From the NCBI GenBank assembly GCA_023392755.1, contig JAEWNM010000250.1, positions 1 through 6,717 of the forward strand: DNA of 6,717 bases. Reading direction: 5' to 3'. A model generated the notes under the pieces. It saw only the letters and a list, made by a program, of their open reading frames with translations, ran no database searches and had not been told where the DNA came from. This DNA is from Bacillota bacterium. GTDB taxonomy: Bacteria; Bacillota; Clostridia; Christensenellales; Aristaeellaceae. This document shows positions 1 through 6,398 of this stretch, one piece after another (position 1 is the stretch's first letter; each line of letters starts with the position of its first letter). The position numbers and the translations under genes are program-made.

Positions 1-52
1 CCGCGTCGTTTACAATTTTCACAATCTGCTTGGTGAGGCCCAACTCATGCAT
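1..52 (-). CDS. hypA: HypA, hydrogenase/urease nickel incorporation protein (5' end only, cut by left edge)
   Basis: Reading leftward from an ATG at 52-50, the minus strand gives MHELGLTKQIVKIVNDA with no stop before the edge. HypA/HybF proteins begin with Met-His-Glu-Leu/Met followed by an amphipathic helix, and the N-terminal amine, His2 and Glu3 form part of the nickel site, so the match is distinctive despite only 17 residues. HypA hands Ni(II), with HypB, to the large subunit of [NiFe] hydrogenases in the cytoplasm. An AAGGAG ribosome binding site lies 10 bases upstream (plus-strand 63-68) and a good promoter sits about 50 bases further up. The zinc-binding domain of HypA is outside the window. 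The gene diverges from the membrane-complex operon at 446, which supports a nickel enzyme there. Family assignment is by recall of the conserved N-terminus, not by a search. Confidence 0.85.
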   Translation of the reverse strand, partial: MHELGLTKQIVKIVNDA

Positions 53-62
53 CCGTCCGTTT

Positions 63-68
63 CTCCTT
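63..68 (-). promoter_or_regulatory. Ribosome binding site of hypA
   Basis: The minus strand reads AAGGAG here, 10 bases before the ATG at 52. It supports the chosen hypA start. An overlapping out-of-frame ATG (72-70) has no such site upstream. Confidence 0.7.
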
Positions 69-73
69 CATAT

Positions 74-98
74 CCGGCCTCCGTATGGGTCAGGCCGG
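74..98 (-). other. Hairpin in the hypA 5' leader
   Basis: CCGGCCT (74-80) and AGGCCGG (92-98) are a perfect 7-base inverted repeat with an 11-base loop. On the hypA transcript the hairpin would start about 4 bases after the predicted start site and end just before the AAGGAG ribosome binding site. No U-run follows, so it is not an intrinsic terminator. A 5' mRNA-stabilising stem or a translation-control element is possible; the function is inferred. Confidence 0.5.
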
Positions 99-108
99 GC
101 ACCAGCCC

Positions 109-137
109 ATTATATACGCATTCAGGGATGGATTCAA
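109..137 (-). promoter_or_regulatory. Sigma-A promoter for hypA
   Basis: On the minus strand a TTGAAT -35 box (plus 132-137) and a TATAAT -10 box (plus 109-114) are separated by exactly 17 bases. Transcription should begin near plus-strand position 102, giving a leader of about 50 bases before the hypA ATG. The perfect -10 and optimal spacing make this a strong call from sequence alone; the start site has not been measured. Confidence 0.75.
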
Positions 138-311
138 GATGGCTTATGTGGTAGGATTGCGCGTCCATGAATACAGATGGGCATATTTGATGCGATCATG
201 TCTTTTCTCCTGCCGGCTTTTTATCACCATGCAGAACGGAAAGAATAACCAGTTTGAATGAATGATATATTTTATTTTTTTATAAAAGCGAAAAAATGAT
301 GCACGCTGCCA
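138..311. promoter_or_regulatory. Centre of the divergent intergenic region, no gene found
   Basis: This stretch separates the two divergent promoters. Short open frames in it look nothing like proteins of the neighbours and lack ribosome binding sites. The notable feature is an AT-rich block at about 263-299, with a run of seven T and A-tracts, lying roughly 15-50 bases upstream of the rightward -35 box. It could act as an UP element or as a flexible protein-binding site. I see no convincing binding site for a named regulator. Confidence 0.4.
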
Positions 312-340
312 TTGACGGAATACGTATACGGTTCTATAAT
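312..340 (+). promoter_or_regulatory. Sigma-A promoter of the membrane-complex operon
   Basis: TTGACG (312-317) and a perfect TATAAT (335-340) are separated by 17 bases, one mismatch from consensus overall. Transcription should begin near 347, giving a leader of about 99 bases before the first gene at 446. The spacer contains the 8-base palindrome CGTATACG (323-330), which could be a half-operator or chance. No other promoter of comparable quality was seen before the later genes, consistent with one polycistronic transcript. Confidence 0.8.
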
Positions 341-353
341 GGATTTCGGTTTG

Positions 354-384
354 GGCGCCGCGGCAGGAAACTGCTTCCGGCGCC
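354..384 (+). other. GC-rich leader hairpin with GAAA tetraloop
   Basis: GGCGCCG (354-360) pairs perfectly with CGGCGCC (378-384). Inside, GCAG (363-366) pairs with CTGC (371-374) around a GAAA loop, a GNRA tetraloop; a small CG/TTC internal loop separates the two stems. The structure begins about 7 bases after the predicted start site. A second small hairpin follows at 393-407 (GCGGT/ACCGC). No U-tract follows, so this is not a terminator. It may stabilise the mRNA or be part of a regulatory leader; I do not recognise a known riboswitch class. Confidence 0.6.
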
Positions 385-445
385 TTGACCATGCGGTGCT
401 ATACCGCTGAATGCTGCCATGATATTACGCTGGGGGAAAACGGAA

Positions 446-1882
446 ATGGCGATAAAGACCCTTTTGCTGCTGGTGGTTTTTGTGCCTTTGCTGGGTTCGT
501 TTCTTTTGCCTGTCGCAGGCCGAATATCCAAAAAGCTGCGCAATGCGCTTGCGTTTCTTTTTGTGCTGATCCCCTTTGGGCTTTTGCTGTCCATGCTGCC
601 GGCGGCGCTTTCCAAGACGCCTCCTTATTTCAGCGTCACGCTGCCCCTTGGCTTGAGCTTTGGTTTTCTGGCGGACGGCCTGGCCGTTTTTATGGCATTG
701 GCTTCTTCATTCCTTGGCCTGATTATCGTATTGTACTCCTTCGGCTATGTAGCCCACGCCGAAAACCAAAATGAGTATTATCTGTTTGTGGTGCTGTTTC
801 TTGGCGCCATGATGGGTATCACGCTCACCACCAACCTCATTTTCCTGTATCTGTTCTGGGAGATTTCTGCGGTATGCTGCTGGCGGCTGATCGGCTTCTT
901 CCGGGAGAAGGAGTATGTGCGGCGGGCCAACAAGGCGTTTTTGATCACGGCAGCCGGCGCGCTTATCATGCTGGCAGGTTTTCTGATGATATACCAGCAG
1001 TATGGCACCATGGACCTGACGCTGCTGCGCGGCAAGGAAATTGGAAACGCCGCCGTCATTTTGATACTCTTCGGCATACTTTCCAAATCCGCAACGCTGC
1101 CGCTGCACTCCTGGATTGCGGATGCGGGTGTAGCGCCTACCCCCGCCACGGCGCTGCTGCACGCGGCTGTTCTGGTAAAAATCGGTGTGTATGTGTTCAC
1201 ACGGCTATTTGTGGTGAACTTTGCGGTGGATGCATTGTGGCACACGGCGATGCCTGTCATTGCTGCCATCAGCGCAATACTGTCCGCGGGTGCTGCCATT
1301 GCGGAAAATGATATCAAACGCATTATTGCCTATTCCACCGTCAGCCAGATCGGCTTCATTTTCCTGGGGCTGTCGGTGGGCGGCGAACTGGCGCTGGCCG
1401 GCGGCCTTATGTACATCCTCATGCATGCCGTCTCCAAGGCAGGGCTGTTCCTATGCGCGGGCATTGTGGAGCACGGCTGCCACACAAAAGACATCCGCAA
1501 GCTGGGCGGGCTATACAAGACCATGCCCTGGACCGCCGCCTCTTTTTTTCTGTGTGCCTTCTCAGTCATGGGCGTACCGCCCTTCGGCGGCTTTTTCTCA
1601 AAGTACATGGTGGTCAACGGCGCTGTGGAGTCGGGGCATCCCTACATTGCCATGGTGTTCATACTGGGCGCGGTGATGACAGTCATCTATCTGTTGCGGG
1701 CCTTTGTCAGAGTATTTATGGGTGGGGCCCATATGGAGCATGTACCCCATGAGGGCAGCGGCACCATGGTATTTTCCGTGGCGCTGCTGGCGGCTCTCTC
1801 AGTCCTTAGCGGGATTTTGATCTATTATCCGGCGCAGCTTGTAAGCGCAATTGTGCAGCAAATGGCGGTGATCGTAAAATGA
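446..1882 (+). CDS. Proton-conducting antiporter-like membrane subunit 1 (NuoL/M type, 478 aa)
   Basis: This is a polytopic membrane protein of the NuoL/NuoM/NuoN and Mrp antiporter superfamily, expected to form one ion channel of the membrane arm. Visible hallmarks are Glu139 in LFWEIS (TM5), Lys214 in LSKSA (TM7) followed by the PLHSWIADAGVAPTPATALLHA broken-helix region in its usual form, Lys245 in LVKIGVY (TM8), and Lys331 in MHAVSKAGLF. The LIGFF...ANKAF segment at 148-165 resembles NuoL, but the protein ends near residue 478 without the long C-terminal lateral helix of NuoL. ATG 446 is chosen because a G-rich stretch (432-436) lies 9 bases upstream; the ATG at 419 has no ribosome binding site. 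It is the first gene of the operon, and its stop overlaps the next start as ATGA. Whether it moves H+ or Na+ cannot be told from sequence. Confidence 0.92.
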   Translation: MAIKTLLLLVVFVPLLGSFLLPVAGRISKKLRNALAFLFVLIPFGLLLSMLPAALSKTPPYFSVTLPLGLSFGFLADGLAVFMALASSFLGLIIVLYSFGYVAHAENQNEYYLFVVLFLGAMMGITLTTNLIFLYLFWEISAVCCWRLIGFFREKEYVRRANKAFLITAAGALIMLAGFLMIYQQYGTMDLTLLRGKEIGNAAVILILFGILSKSATLPLHSWIADAGVAPTPATALLHAAVLVKIGVYVFTRLFVVNFAVDALWHTAMPVIAAISAILSAGAAIAENDIKRIIAYSTVSQIGFIFLGLSVGGELALAGGLMYILMHAVSKAGLFLCAGIVEHGCHTKDIRKLGGLYKTMPWTAASFFLCAFSVMGVPPFGGFFSKYMVVNGAVESGHPYIAMVFILGAVMTVIYLLRAFVRVFMGGAHMEHVPHEGSGTMVFSVALLAALSVLSGILIYYPAQLVSAIVQQMAVIVK

Positions 1883-3714
1883 ACGGAGCCCTTCTTCTTT
1901 GGATGATCCTTTTCCCGGCGGCCTTTGGCGTTCTGGTTCTGCTTGTGCCAAATAAGTTCAGGGGCGGCAAGGAAGCGGCAGTTCTTTTGGGATTTGCCGG
2001 AAATCTTGTACTGAATATTGCCGTCTGTGGGAAGGAACTGGCATTTACGCGGCCTTTTGCCGGATTTCAAATCGACTTTTCCCTGAAACTGTATCATTTT
2101 AACAGATTCATTCTATTAAGCGCTGCTGTTTTGTCATTCCTTGTGGTTGTGTACACCACCGTATTCATGAAAGGCAAGCCCTTCGCCCGGCTGTTTTCCG
2201 CCTGCCTTCTGTTCACCCTCTCGCTTGTCAACGGCGCGGTGCTTGCCAATAACCTGGCGGTGATGCTCTTCTTCTGGGAAGGCATACTTGCCACCATGTT
2301 CGTCTTGATTATGGCCGGGGGCAAAAAGGCCTACAAAACCTCCGTCAAGGCCGTGGTCATCGCGGGCCTTACAGACCTTACAATGATGCTGGGCATCGGC
2401 CTTGTGGGATATCTGGCCAATACGCTGACCATGGATCAAATACGGCTGCCCATCACAGGGTGGGGGGCGCTGGCGTTCATACTCTTGATGGTTGGCGCCG
2501 TATCGAAGGCGGGTTCCATGCCTTTTCATACCTGGATTCCCGACGCGGCGGACGATGCTCCCATGCCCTTTCTGGCCTTCCTGCCGGGCACGCTGGAAAA
2601 GCTGCTGGGCATTTACCTGCTGGTAAGGGTTTGCCTGGACCTGTTTGAGTTTACCCATGGCTCACCCATGAGTTATCTGATCATGATCATGGGCGCATCC
2701 ACAGTCGTTTTCGCGGTAATGATGGCGCTGGTCCAGAAGGATTTCAAACGCCTTTTGTCCTATCATGCCATCAGCCAGGTGGGGTATATGATGCTGGGCA
2801 TCGGCACGGGCCTGCCCGTCGGCATCGTGGGGGGCATCTTCCACATGCTCAACCACGCCGTATACAAATGTTGCCTGTTCTTTACCGCTGGCGCGGTGGA
2901 AAAGCAGACCGGAACAACAGACCTGCACTGCGTAGGCGGGCTTGGCAAAAAGATGCCCGTCACCTTTATCTGCTTCCTGGTGGCCGCGGCCTCCATCGCG
3001 GGCTTTCCGCTCACCAACGGCTTTTTCTCCAAAGAACTGATTTTCGACGCGGCTCTTGAAACCAATGTGCTGCTGTATATCGCCGCGGCCGTCGGTGCGT
3101 TCTTTACCGCCGTGTCCTTTTTGAAGCTTGGCCATGCGGCGTTCTTGGGCAAGCCGTCCAAGGACGCCGTAAAGGTAGAGGAAGCGCCTGCCGGCATGCT
3201 CGTACCCATGGCAATACTGGCCGTGGCCTGCCTGGCTCTGGGCTTTATGAAAGACTTCATGATCAGCCATGTGCTCACGCCGATTCTTGGCGAAGCGGCG
3301 GAGGCCGGTGAGCATATAGGCGGCCATACCAACTGGCTCCTGGTAGGTATTTCGGTGACTTCGCTGCTCTTGGCCGCCATTGACCACTACCGCGGTTTCA
3401 AAAGGACTGGCGCGGGGCTTTCTGCGGCGGATCATTACCATGACGCGCCTGTTCTGAGGACCGTCTATGGCTGGGCGCAGAAAAAATACTTTGATCCTTA
3501 CCATCTGGGCGGTCATGTGATAAGGAGCTACGCTTCGGTTTCCCTGAAGATCAACGACGGGATCAGCTGGTTTTACGACGTTGCGGTGGTGCGCTTTGTG
3601 GGGCTTTTGTCCTCCCTCATCAAGCGGGCGCACAACGGCAGCCAGTCGCGCTATGTTTTCTGGGTGCTGGGCGGCGTTTTGATTGCATCCGCGATATTTA
3701 TTATGTATTTATAA
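1879..3714 (+). CDS. Proton-conducting antiporter-like membrane subunit 2, NuoL-length with lateral helix (611 aa)
   Basis: This is a second superfamily member, close to NuoL in length. Channel residues visible are Glu134 in FFWEGI, Lys210 in AVSKAGSMPFHTW, Lys330 in NHAVYKCC, Lys385 in FFSKE and Lys416 in SFLKLGHA. The region after PFHTWIPDA is unusual: in place of the common PTPVSALLHAATMV stretch it reads DDAPMPFLAFLPGTLEKLL (225-243), placing Glu240-Lys241 at the TM8 position. After a hydrophobic segment at about 484-502 comes a roughly 90-residue polar or amphipathic stretch, then a final membrane helix at 593-611, the layout of the NuoL lateral helix and anchor. The start is coupled to the upstream stop by a 4-base overlap and has only a weak ribosome binding site. 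It probably sits at the far end of the membrane arm, braced by the lateral helix (inference from complex I). Confidence 0.92.
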   Translation: MNGALLLWMILFPAAFGVLVLLVPNKFRGGKEAAVLLGFAGNLVLNIAVCGKELAFTRPFAGFQIDFSLKLYHFNRFILLSAAVLSFLVVVYTTVFMKGKPFARLFSACLLFTLSLVNGAVLANNLAVMLFFWEGILATMFVLIMAGGKKAYKTSVKAVVIAGLTDLTMMLGIGLVGYLANTLTMDQIRLPITGWGALAFILLMVGAVSKAGSMPFHTWIPDAADDAPMPFLAFLPGTLEKLLGIYLLVRVCLDLFEFTHGSPMSYLIMIMGASTVVFAVMMALVQKDFKRLLSYHAISQVGYMMLGIGTGLPVGIVGGIFHMLNHAVYKCCLFFTAGAVEKQTGTTDLHCVGGLGKKMPVTFICFLVAAASIAGFPLTNGFFSKELIFDAALETNVLLYIAAAVGAFFTAVSFLKLGHAAFLGKPSKDAVKVEEAPAGMLVPMAILAVACLALGFMKDFMISHVLTPILGEAAEAGEHIGGHTNWLLVGISVTSLLLAAIDHYRGFKRTGAGLSAADHYHDAPVLRTVYGWAQKKYFDPYHLGGHVIRSYASVSLKINDGISWFYDVAVVRFVGLLSSLIKRAHNGSQSRYVFWVLGGVLIASAIFIMYL

Positions 3715-3751
3715 TCATTTTCAATCGGCGCGCTGCGCATCTGCATGATGT

Positions 3752-3758
3752 AGGAGGA
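3752..3758 (+). promoter_or_regulatory. Strong ribosome binding site deciding a GTG start
   Basis: AGGAGGA lies 7 bases before GTG 3766 and fixes this as the start of the third antiporter-like gene, in the 51-base gap after the 611-aa gene. Confidence 0.8.
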
Positions 3759-3765
3759 AGGTTAG

Positions 3766-5181
3766 GTGCCGCTTCTGTTTATTGGGATTCCACTTTTAAC
3801 GGTGGTAGTTCTGAATGTGTTGTACACATGGATCGACCGTAAAGCCATTCTGTGGGTTGGGATGGCCGTGGCGGCTTCGCAGCTTGTGCTGGGTATTCTG
3901 GATGTGGCCCGCTGCCTAGAAACAGGGGCAGCCCTTAAGTCCACCTTTTTTGCCCCCTTCACCGTGGACCGGTTCAGCGCCGTGGTGCTTGGCATTATCG
4001 GGCTTATCGCCTGCATTACCCTGATCGTGGCAAGGGACACGGTAAAGAGCGGACGTTTTAACTTTGGCAGCGCGGTTATGCTTTTGATGATCGGCATGAA
4101 CGGCGTTGTCATGGTTGCCGATGTGTTCAGCCTGTATGTTTTTATTGAGGTAACCGCCGCATCCTCGTTCATTCTCATTGCCATCAACAAAAAGCGGGAT
4201 GAGCTGGAAGGCGCGTTCAAGTATTACATGATGTCCGCTCTGGCTACCACCATGATGCTCATGTCCATCGTTTTGCTGTTTGCGCTGGTAGGGGATACGT
4301 CCTTCGCCGCGGTCTCCGCCTATATCGCCGCCCGCAACGGCAGCTATCCCATTGCGCTTCTGGCGGCATTCGTGTTGTTTACGGTGGCACTCTCCATCAA
4401 ATCGGGTGTCGTTCCCTTCCACACCTGGGTGCCGGATGCCCACTCTTCCGCACCGTCACCCGTATCGGTCATGCTGGCAGGTGTTGTCATCAAGGTTTCC
4501 GGCGTGTACGCATTGGTGCGCATCTACCGTGATGTATTCTTGTGCAATCCAGCGCTTGGCAACGTACTTTCCATCCTGGGCCTGGCTTCGATCATCGTTG
4601 GCGCGCTGGGTGCTATAGGGCAGACCGATATTAAGCGGATGCTTGCATTTTCAAGCGTAAGTCAAATAGGGTATATCGTATTGGGTGCCGCCACAGGCTC
4701 CGCACTGGGCTTTGCGGGCGCGGTGATGCACTTTTTCAACCACGCCACCTTCAAATCGCTTTTGTTTGTGGACGCCGCGGCCATCCTGCATCAAACAGGC
4801 ACCAGAGATATGGATCAGATGGGCGGCCTGGCCAAGAAGATGCCGGTAACCAGCACAAGCTCTATCCTGGGGCTTTTGTCCATGGCGGGCATTCCGCCCC
4901 TGTCGGGCTTCTGGAGCAAGCTGCTGGTGGTTCTGGCCGTATGGCAGGTGTCGCCGGGGCTGGCCATCGCGGCGTTGTGCGCCAGCGTATTGACGCTTGG
5001 CTACTTCCTGATTTTGCAGAAGAAAGTGTTTTTTGGCAAGACCGTGCCGCAAATGGAGGATGTGCGTGAATGCAGCGGCAGCCTCCGGTTTGTGCAGGTT
5101 CTTCTGTCAGCCATCAACGTGTTGGCGGGTTTGCTCTTCCCGCTGCTGCTTGTATTCATGCAGGGCAAAGGCTTGCTTTGA
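3766..5181 (+). CDS. Proton-conducting antiporter-like membrane subunit 3 (NuoN/MrpD-like, 471 aa)
   Basis: This is the third superfamily member. Key residues are Glu128 in FIEVTAASSF (TM5), Lys212 in SIKSGVVPFHTWVPDAHSSAPSPV (TM7), Lys243 in VIKVSGVY (TM8), Lys330 in NHATFKSLLF and Lys385 in FWSKLL. The EGAFKYYMMSALATTMML stretch (148-165) resembles the NuoN pattern of a Glu-x2-Lys-Tyr helix that follows the TM5 glutamate. The length fits NuoN, NuoM or MrpD. The start is GTG, supported by AGGAGGA 7 bases upstream; no ATG alternative is better placed. Asp336 sits where relatives usually carry a small residue after the Lys330 helix. Together with the two preceding proteins it completes three antiporter-like channels, the number found in complex I. 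NuoN versus MrpD assignment is tentative. Confidence 0.92.
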   Translation: MPLLFIGIPLLTVVVLNVLYTWIDRKAILWVGMAVAASQLVLGILDVARCLETGAALKSTFFAPFTVDRFSAVVLGIIGLIACITLIVARDTVKSGRFNFGSAVMLLMIGMNGVVMVADVFSLYVFIEVTAASSFILIAINKKRDELEGAFKYYMMSALATTMMLMSIVLLFALVGDTSFAAVSAYIAARNGSYPIALLAAFVLFTVALSIKSGVVPFHTWVPDAHSSAPSPVSVMLAGVVIKVSGVYALVRIYRDVFLCNPALGNVLSILGLASIIVGALGAIGQTDIKRMLAFSSVSQIGYIVLGAATGSALGFAGAVMHFFNHATFKSLLFVDAAAILHQTGTRDMDQMGGLAKKMPVTSTSSILGLLSMAGIPPLSGFWSKLLVVLAVWQVSPGLAIAALCASVLTLGYFLILQKKVFFGKTVPQMEDVRECSGSLRFVQVLLSAINVLAGLLFPLLLVFMQGKGLL

Positions 5182-5200
5182 CGATCTACAATAGCGATAG

Positions 5201-5207
5201 AAGGTGA
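5201..5207 (+). promoter_or_regulatory. Ribosome binding site deciding a TTG start
   Basis: AAGGTGA lies 6 bases before TTG 5214. The first in-frame ATG (5229) would place this site 21 bases away, so TTG is the better start. Confidence 0.7.
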
Positions 5208-5213
5208 ATATAC

Positions 5214-5720
5214 TTGAACCTTACGGTAATGATTCTCCTGCTTGTGGGTCTGGTAGTTTCCGCCACAGTCTGCATTATTTTGCGGGACTTATTGAAAGCA
5301 TCCATCGCCATGGCGGTGGTGAGCGCAATTCTTTCCATTATAATGTTTCTGCTCGATGCTCCCCTGGCAGCGGTGTTTGAGCTTTCCGTATGCGCGGGGC
5401 TGATAACGGTTATCTTCATCAGCGCTATCAGCATGACGCGGCTGCGCACCAAAGAGGAGATCAGCGAAATGGAAAAGTTAAGGCGCAAGCGGTTTGCCCT
5501 TTTGCCCATTTTGCTGATTGTGCTGCTTACCGGCGCGCTTTTCGCTATCTGGCCTCATCTTGACGCACTGATCCCCTATACCGCCGCGCCCCAGGGCGTT
5601 GGTACGGAGCAGGATATATTCTGGAACAAAAGACAGGTGGACCTTTTGGGGCAGGTTGTCATCATACTGGCCGGCGTGTACGGCGTGCTGATCTTTTTTA
5701 AGGAGCGTGAAGTGAAATGA
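5214..5720 (+). CDS. NuoJ-like membrane subunit (168 aa)
   Basis: This small membrane protein has about five hydrophobic segments (near 5-23, 30-48, 52-74, 94-113 and 145-162), the number seen in NuoJ. The core LLDAPLAAVFELSVCAGLI (46-64) corresponds to the NuoJ TM3 region, with Glu56 in the membrane; a similar motif occurs in MbhD/MrpB-type subunits, so it may resemble the hydrogenase form more than canonical NuoJ. The C-terminal DLLGQVVIILAGVYGVLIFFKE is also typical of NuoJ. In complex I NuoJ joins the antiporter subunits to NuoH and NuoK and its TM3 twists during turnover. A polar basic loop (about 75-93) separates the two halves. The TTG start is set by AAGGTGA 6 bases upstream. The stop overlaps the next start as ATGA, indicating translational coupling to the NuoK-like gene. 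Confidence 0.85.
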   Translation: MNLTVMILLLVGLVVSATVCIILRDLLKASIAMAVVSAILSIIMFLLDAPLAAVFELSVCAGLITVIFISAISMTRLRTKEEISEMEKLRRKRFALLPILLIVLLTGALFAIWPHLDALIPYTAAPQGVGTEQDIFWNKRQVDLLGQVVIILAGVYGVLIFFKEREVK

Positions 5721-6025
5721 CGCTGTTGTTCACATTGTTTATTATTTCCGCCGTCCTTTTGCTGGCTATTGGCCTTTACAGCATGGTGGTTACCAGAAAC
5801 CTTATGCGCATTCTGCTTTCGGTGGAAATACTCACCAAGGCGGTCACGCTTCTGATGATCGGCGCGGGCTATATGACAGGCAACATGGCAGCAGCCCAGG
5901 CGTATGTTGTGACCATCATCGTTATCGAGGTCATGATCCTGGTGGTGGCGGTGGGCATCCTCTTTGGGGTTTACAAAGCCAACGGTACGCTGGATACCAG
6001 AAAGCTCAACAACCTGAAAGGATAG
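5717..6025 (+). CDS. nuoK: NuoK-like membrane subunit (102 aa)
   Basis: NuoK/MrpC/MbhG-family protein of the usual length (about 100 aa) with three membrane helices (about 3-22, 27-48 and 61-88). The two buried acidic residues needed for proton transfer in NuoK are both present: Glu37 in LSVEIL and Glu71 in IVIEVMI, equivalent to Glu36 and Glu72 of E. coli NuoK. AQAYVVTIIVIE (60-71) is close to the family pattern. Lys41, one turn after Glu37, is an extra charged residue in that helix. The ATG overlaps the stop of the NuoJ-like gene (ATGA), with AAGGAG (5700-5705) 11 bases upstream. In the complex NuoK lies between NuoJ and the first antiporter-like subunit and carries the fourth ion path with NuoH. 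MrpC/MbhG is the main alternative; the neighbouring NuoA-like and NuoJ-like genes favour NuoK. Confidence 0.9.
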   Translation: MTLLFTLFIISAVLLLAIGLYSMVVTRNLMRILLSVEILTKAVTLLMIGAGYMTGNMAAAQAYVVTIIVIEVMILVVAVGILFGVYKANGTLDTRKLNNLKG

Positions 6026-6062
6026 CCGCCGCATTGCGGACAATAACGACAACGAGCAACAT

Positions 6063-6067
6063 GGAGG
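6063..6067 (+). promoter_or_regulatory. Ribosome binding site of the NuoA-like gene
   Basis: GGAGG lies 6 bases before ATG 6074 in the 48-base gap after the NuoK-like gene and supports that start. Confidence 0.75.
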
Positions 6068-6073
6068 CCGTTT

Positions 6074-6394
6074 ATGGAAACCATACTTCTGGCGCCGCCC
6101 GTTACCTTTTTGATTTACCTGCTGCTTTCCTTGGGCATTTCGGCAGCCTCCAAAAGAGTGGCTGCCCGCGGCACAGACTCTCACGGCAAAACAAAGGCCT
6201 ATGCCTGCGGCGAGGACATGCCTGAAAACCAGGGTCAGCCCGATTATTCACAATTTTTCAAGTTTGCTTTTTTCTTTACCATCATGCATGTTATTGCGCT
6301 GGTGGTGGCTACCGATCCCGGCGGGCTATCCCTTACGTCGGCGGTATATCTTGGCGTGACGGTTCTGGCGCTGTTCATGCTGCTTAGGAGGTAA
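6074..6394 (+). CDS. NuoA-like membrane subunit (106 aa)
   Basis: A small protein with three hydrophobic segments (about 8-25, 62-80 and 86-104) and a polar loop of about 35 residues between the first two, the layout of NuoA/ND3. The loop holds KAYACGEDMP (41-50) with Cys45, matching the YECG motif of the NuoA loop that reaches the quinone-site region in complex I. The second helix reads FFFTIMHVIALVVATDP and lacks the Asp-x-Glu pair (FDVE) that canonical NuoA has there; His72 is the only ionisable residue in that stretch. This pattern suggests the NuoA homologue of an energy-converting hydrogenase (related to part of MbhI) more than quinone-reducing complex I, though that is inference. The start follows GGAGG by 6 bases. 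Its last codons contain the ribosome binding site of the next gene. Confidence 0.8.
   Translation: METILLAPPVTFLIYLLLSLGISAASKRVAARGTDSHGKTKAYACGEDMPENQGQPDYSQFFKFAFFFTIMHVIALVVATDPGGLSLTSAVYLGVTVLALFMLLRR
6386..6392 (+). promoter_or_regulatory. Ribosome binding site of the NuoB-family gene
   Basis: AGGAGGT overlaps the end of the NuoA-like gene, 6 bases before ATG 6399. It selects 6399 over the ATG formed at 6394-6396, which meets a stop after one codon. Confidence 0.8.
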
Positions 6395-6398
6395 TGCA

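Noticed and set aside
46..72. Eight-codon leader peptide (ATG at 72) overlapping the hypA start
   Set aside because: There is no ribosome binding site ahead of it; its ATG immediately precedes the hypA ribosome binding site, so it is likely chance.
187..199. FNR-like half-sites TTGAT...ATCAT
   Set aside because: The half-sites are separated by 3 bases and not the 4 of the FNR consensus, the second half is imperfect, and the site is not well placed relative to either promoter.
212..222. GCCGGC followed by TTTTT as an intrinsic terminator
   Set aside because: The six-base palindrome cannot form a stem with a loop, and no gene ends here on the plus strand.
144..392. Open frame of 82 codons on the minus strand in the intergenic region
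   Set aside because: It has no ribosome binding site, its composition is unlike a real protein, and it overlaps both the AT-rich block and the rightward promoter and leader hairpin.
419..445. ATG at 419 as the start of the first antiporter-like gene
   Set aside because: No ribosome binding site precedes it and the added residues are polar, unlike the hydrophobic N-terminus that follows ATG 446.
2662..3633. Long open frame of 323 codons on the minus strand
   Set aside because: It lies wholly within the 611-aa membrane protein gene, is polar and rich in His, Gln and Arg, and shows no family features; it is an antisense shadow of a GC-rich gene.
6029..6039. CCGC-ATT-GCGG inverted repeat between the NuoK-like and NuoA-like genes
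   Set aside because: A four-base stem with a three-base loop and no U-run is too weak to call a terminator or processing site.
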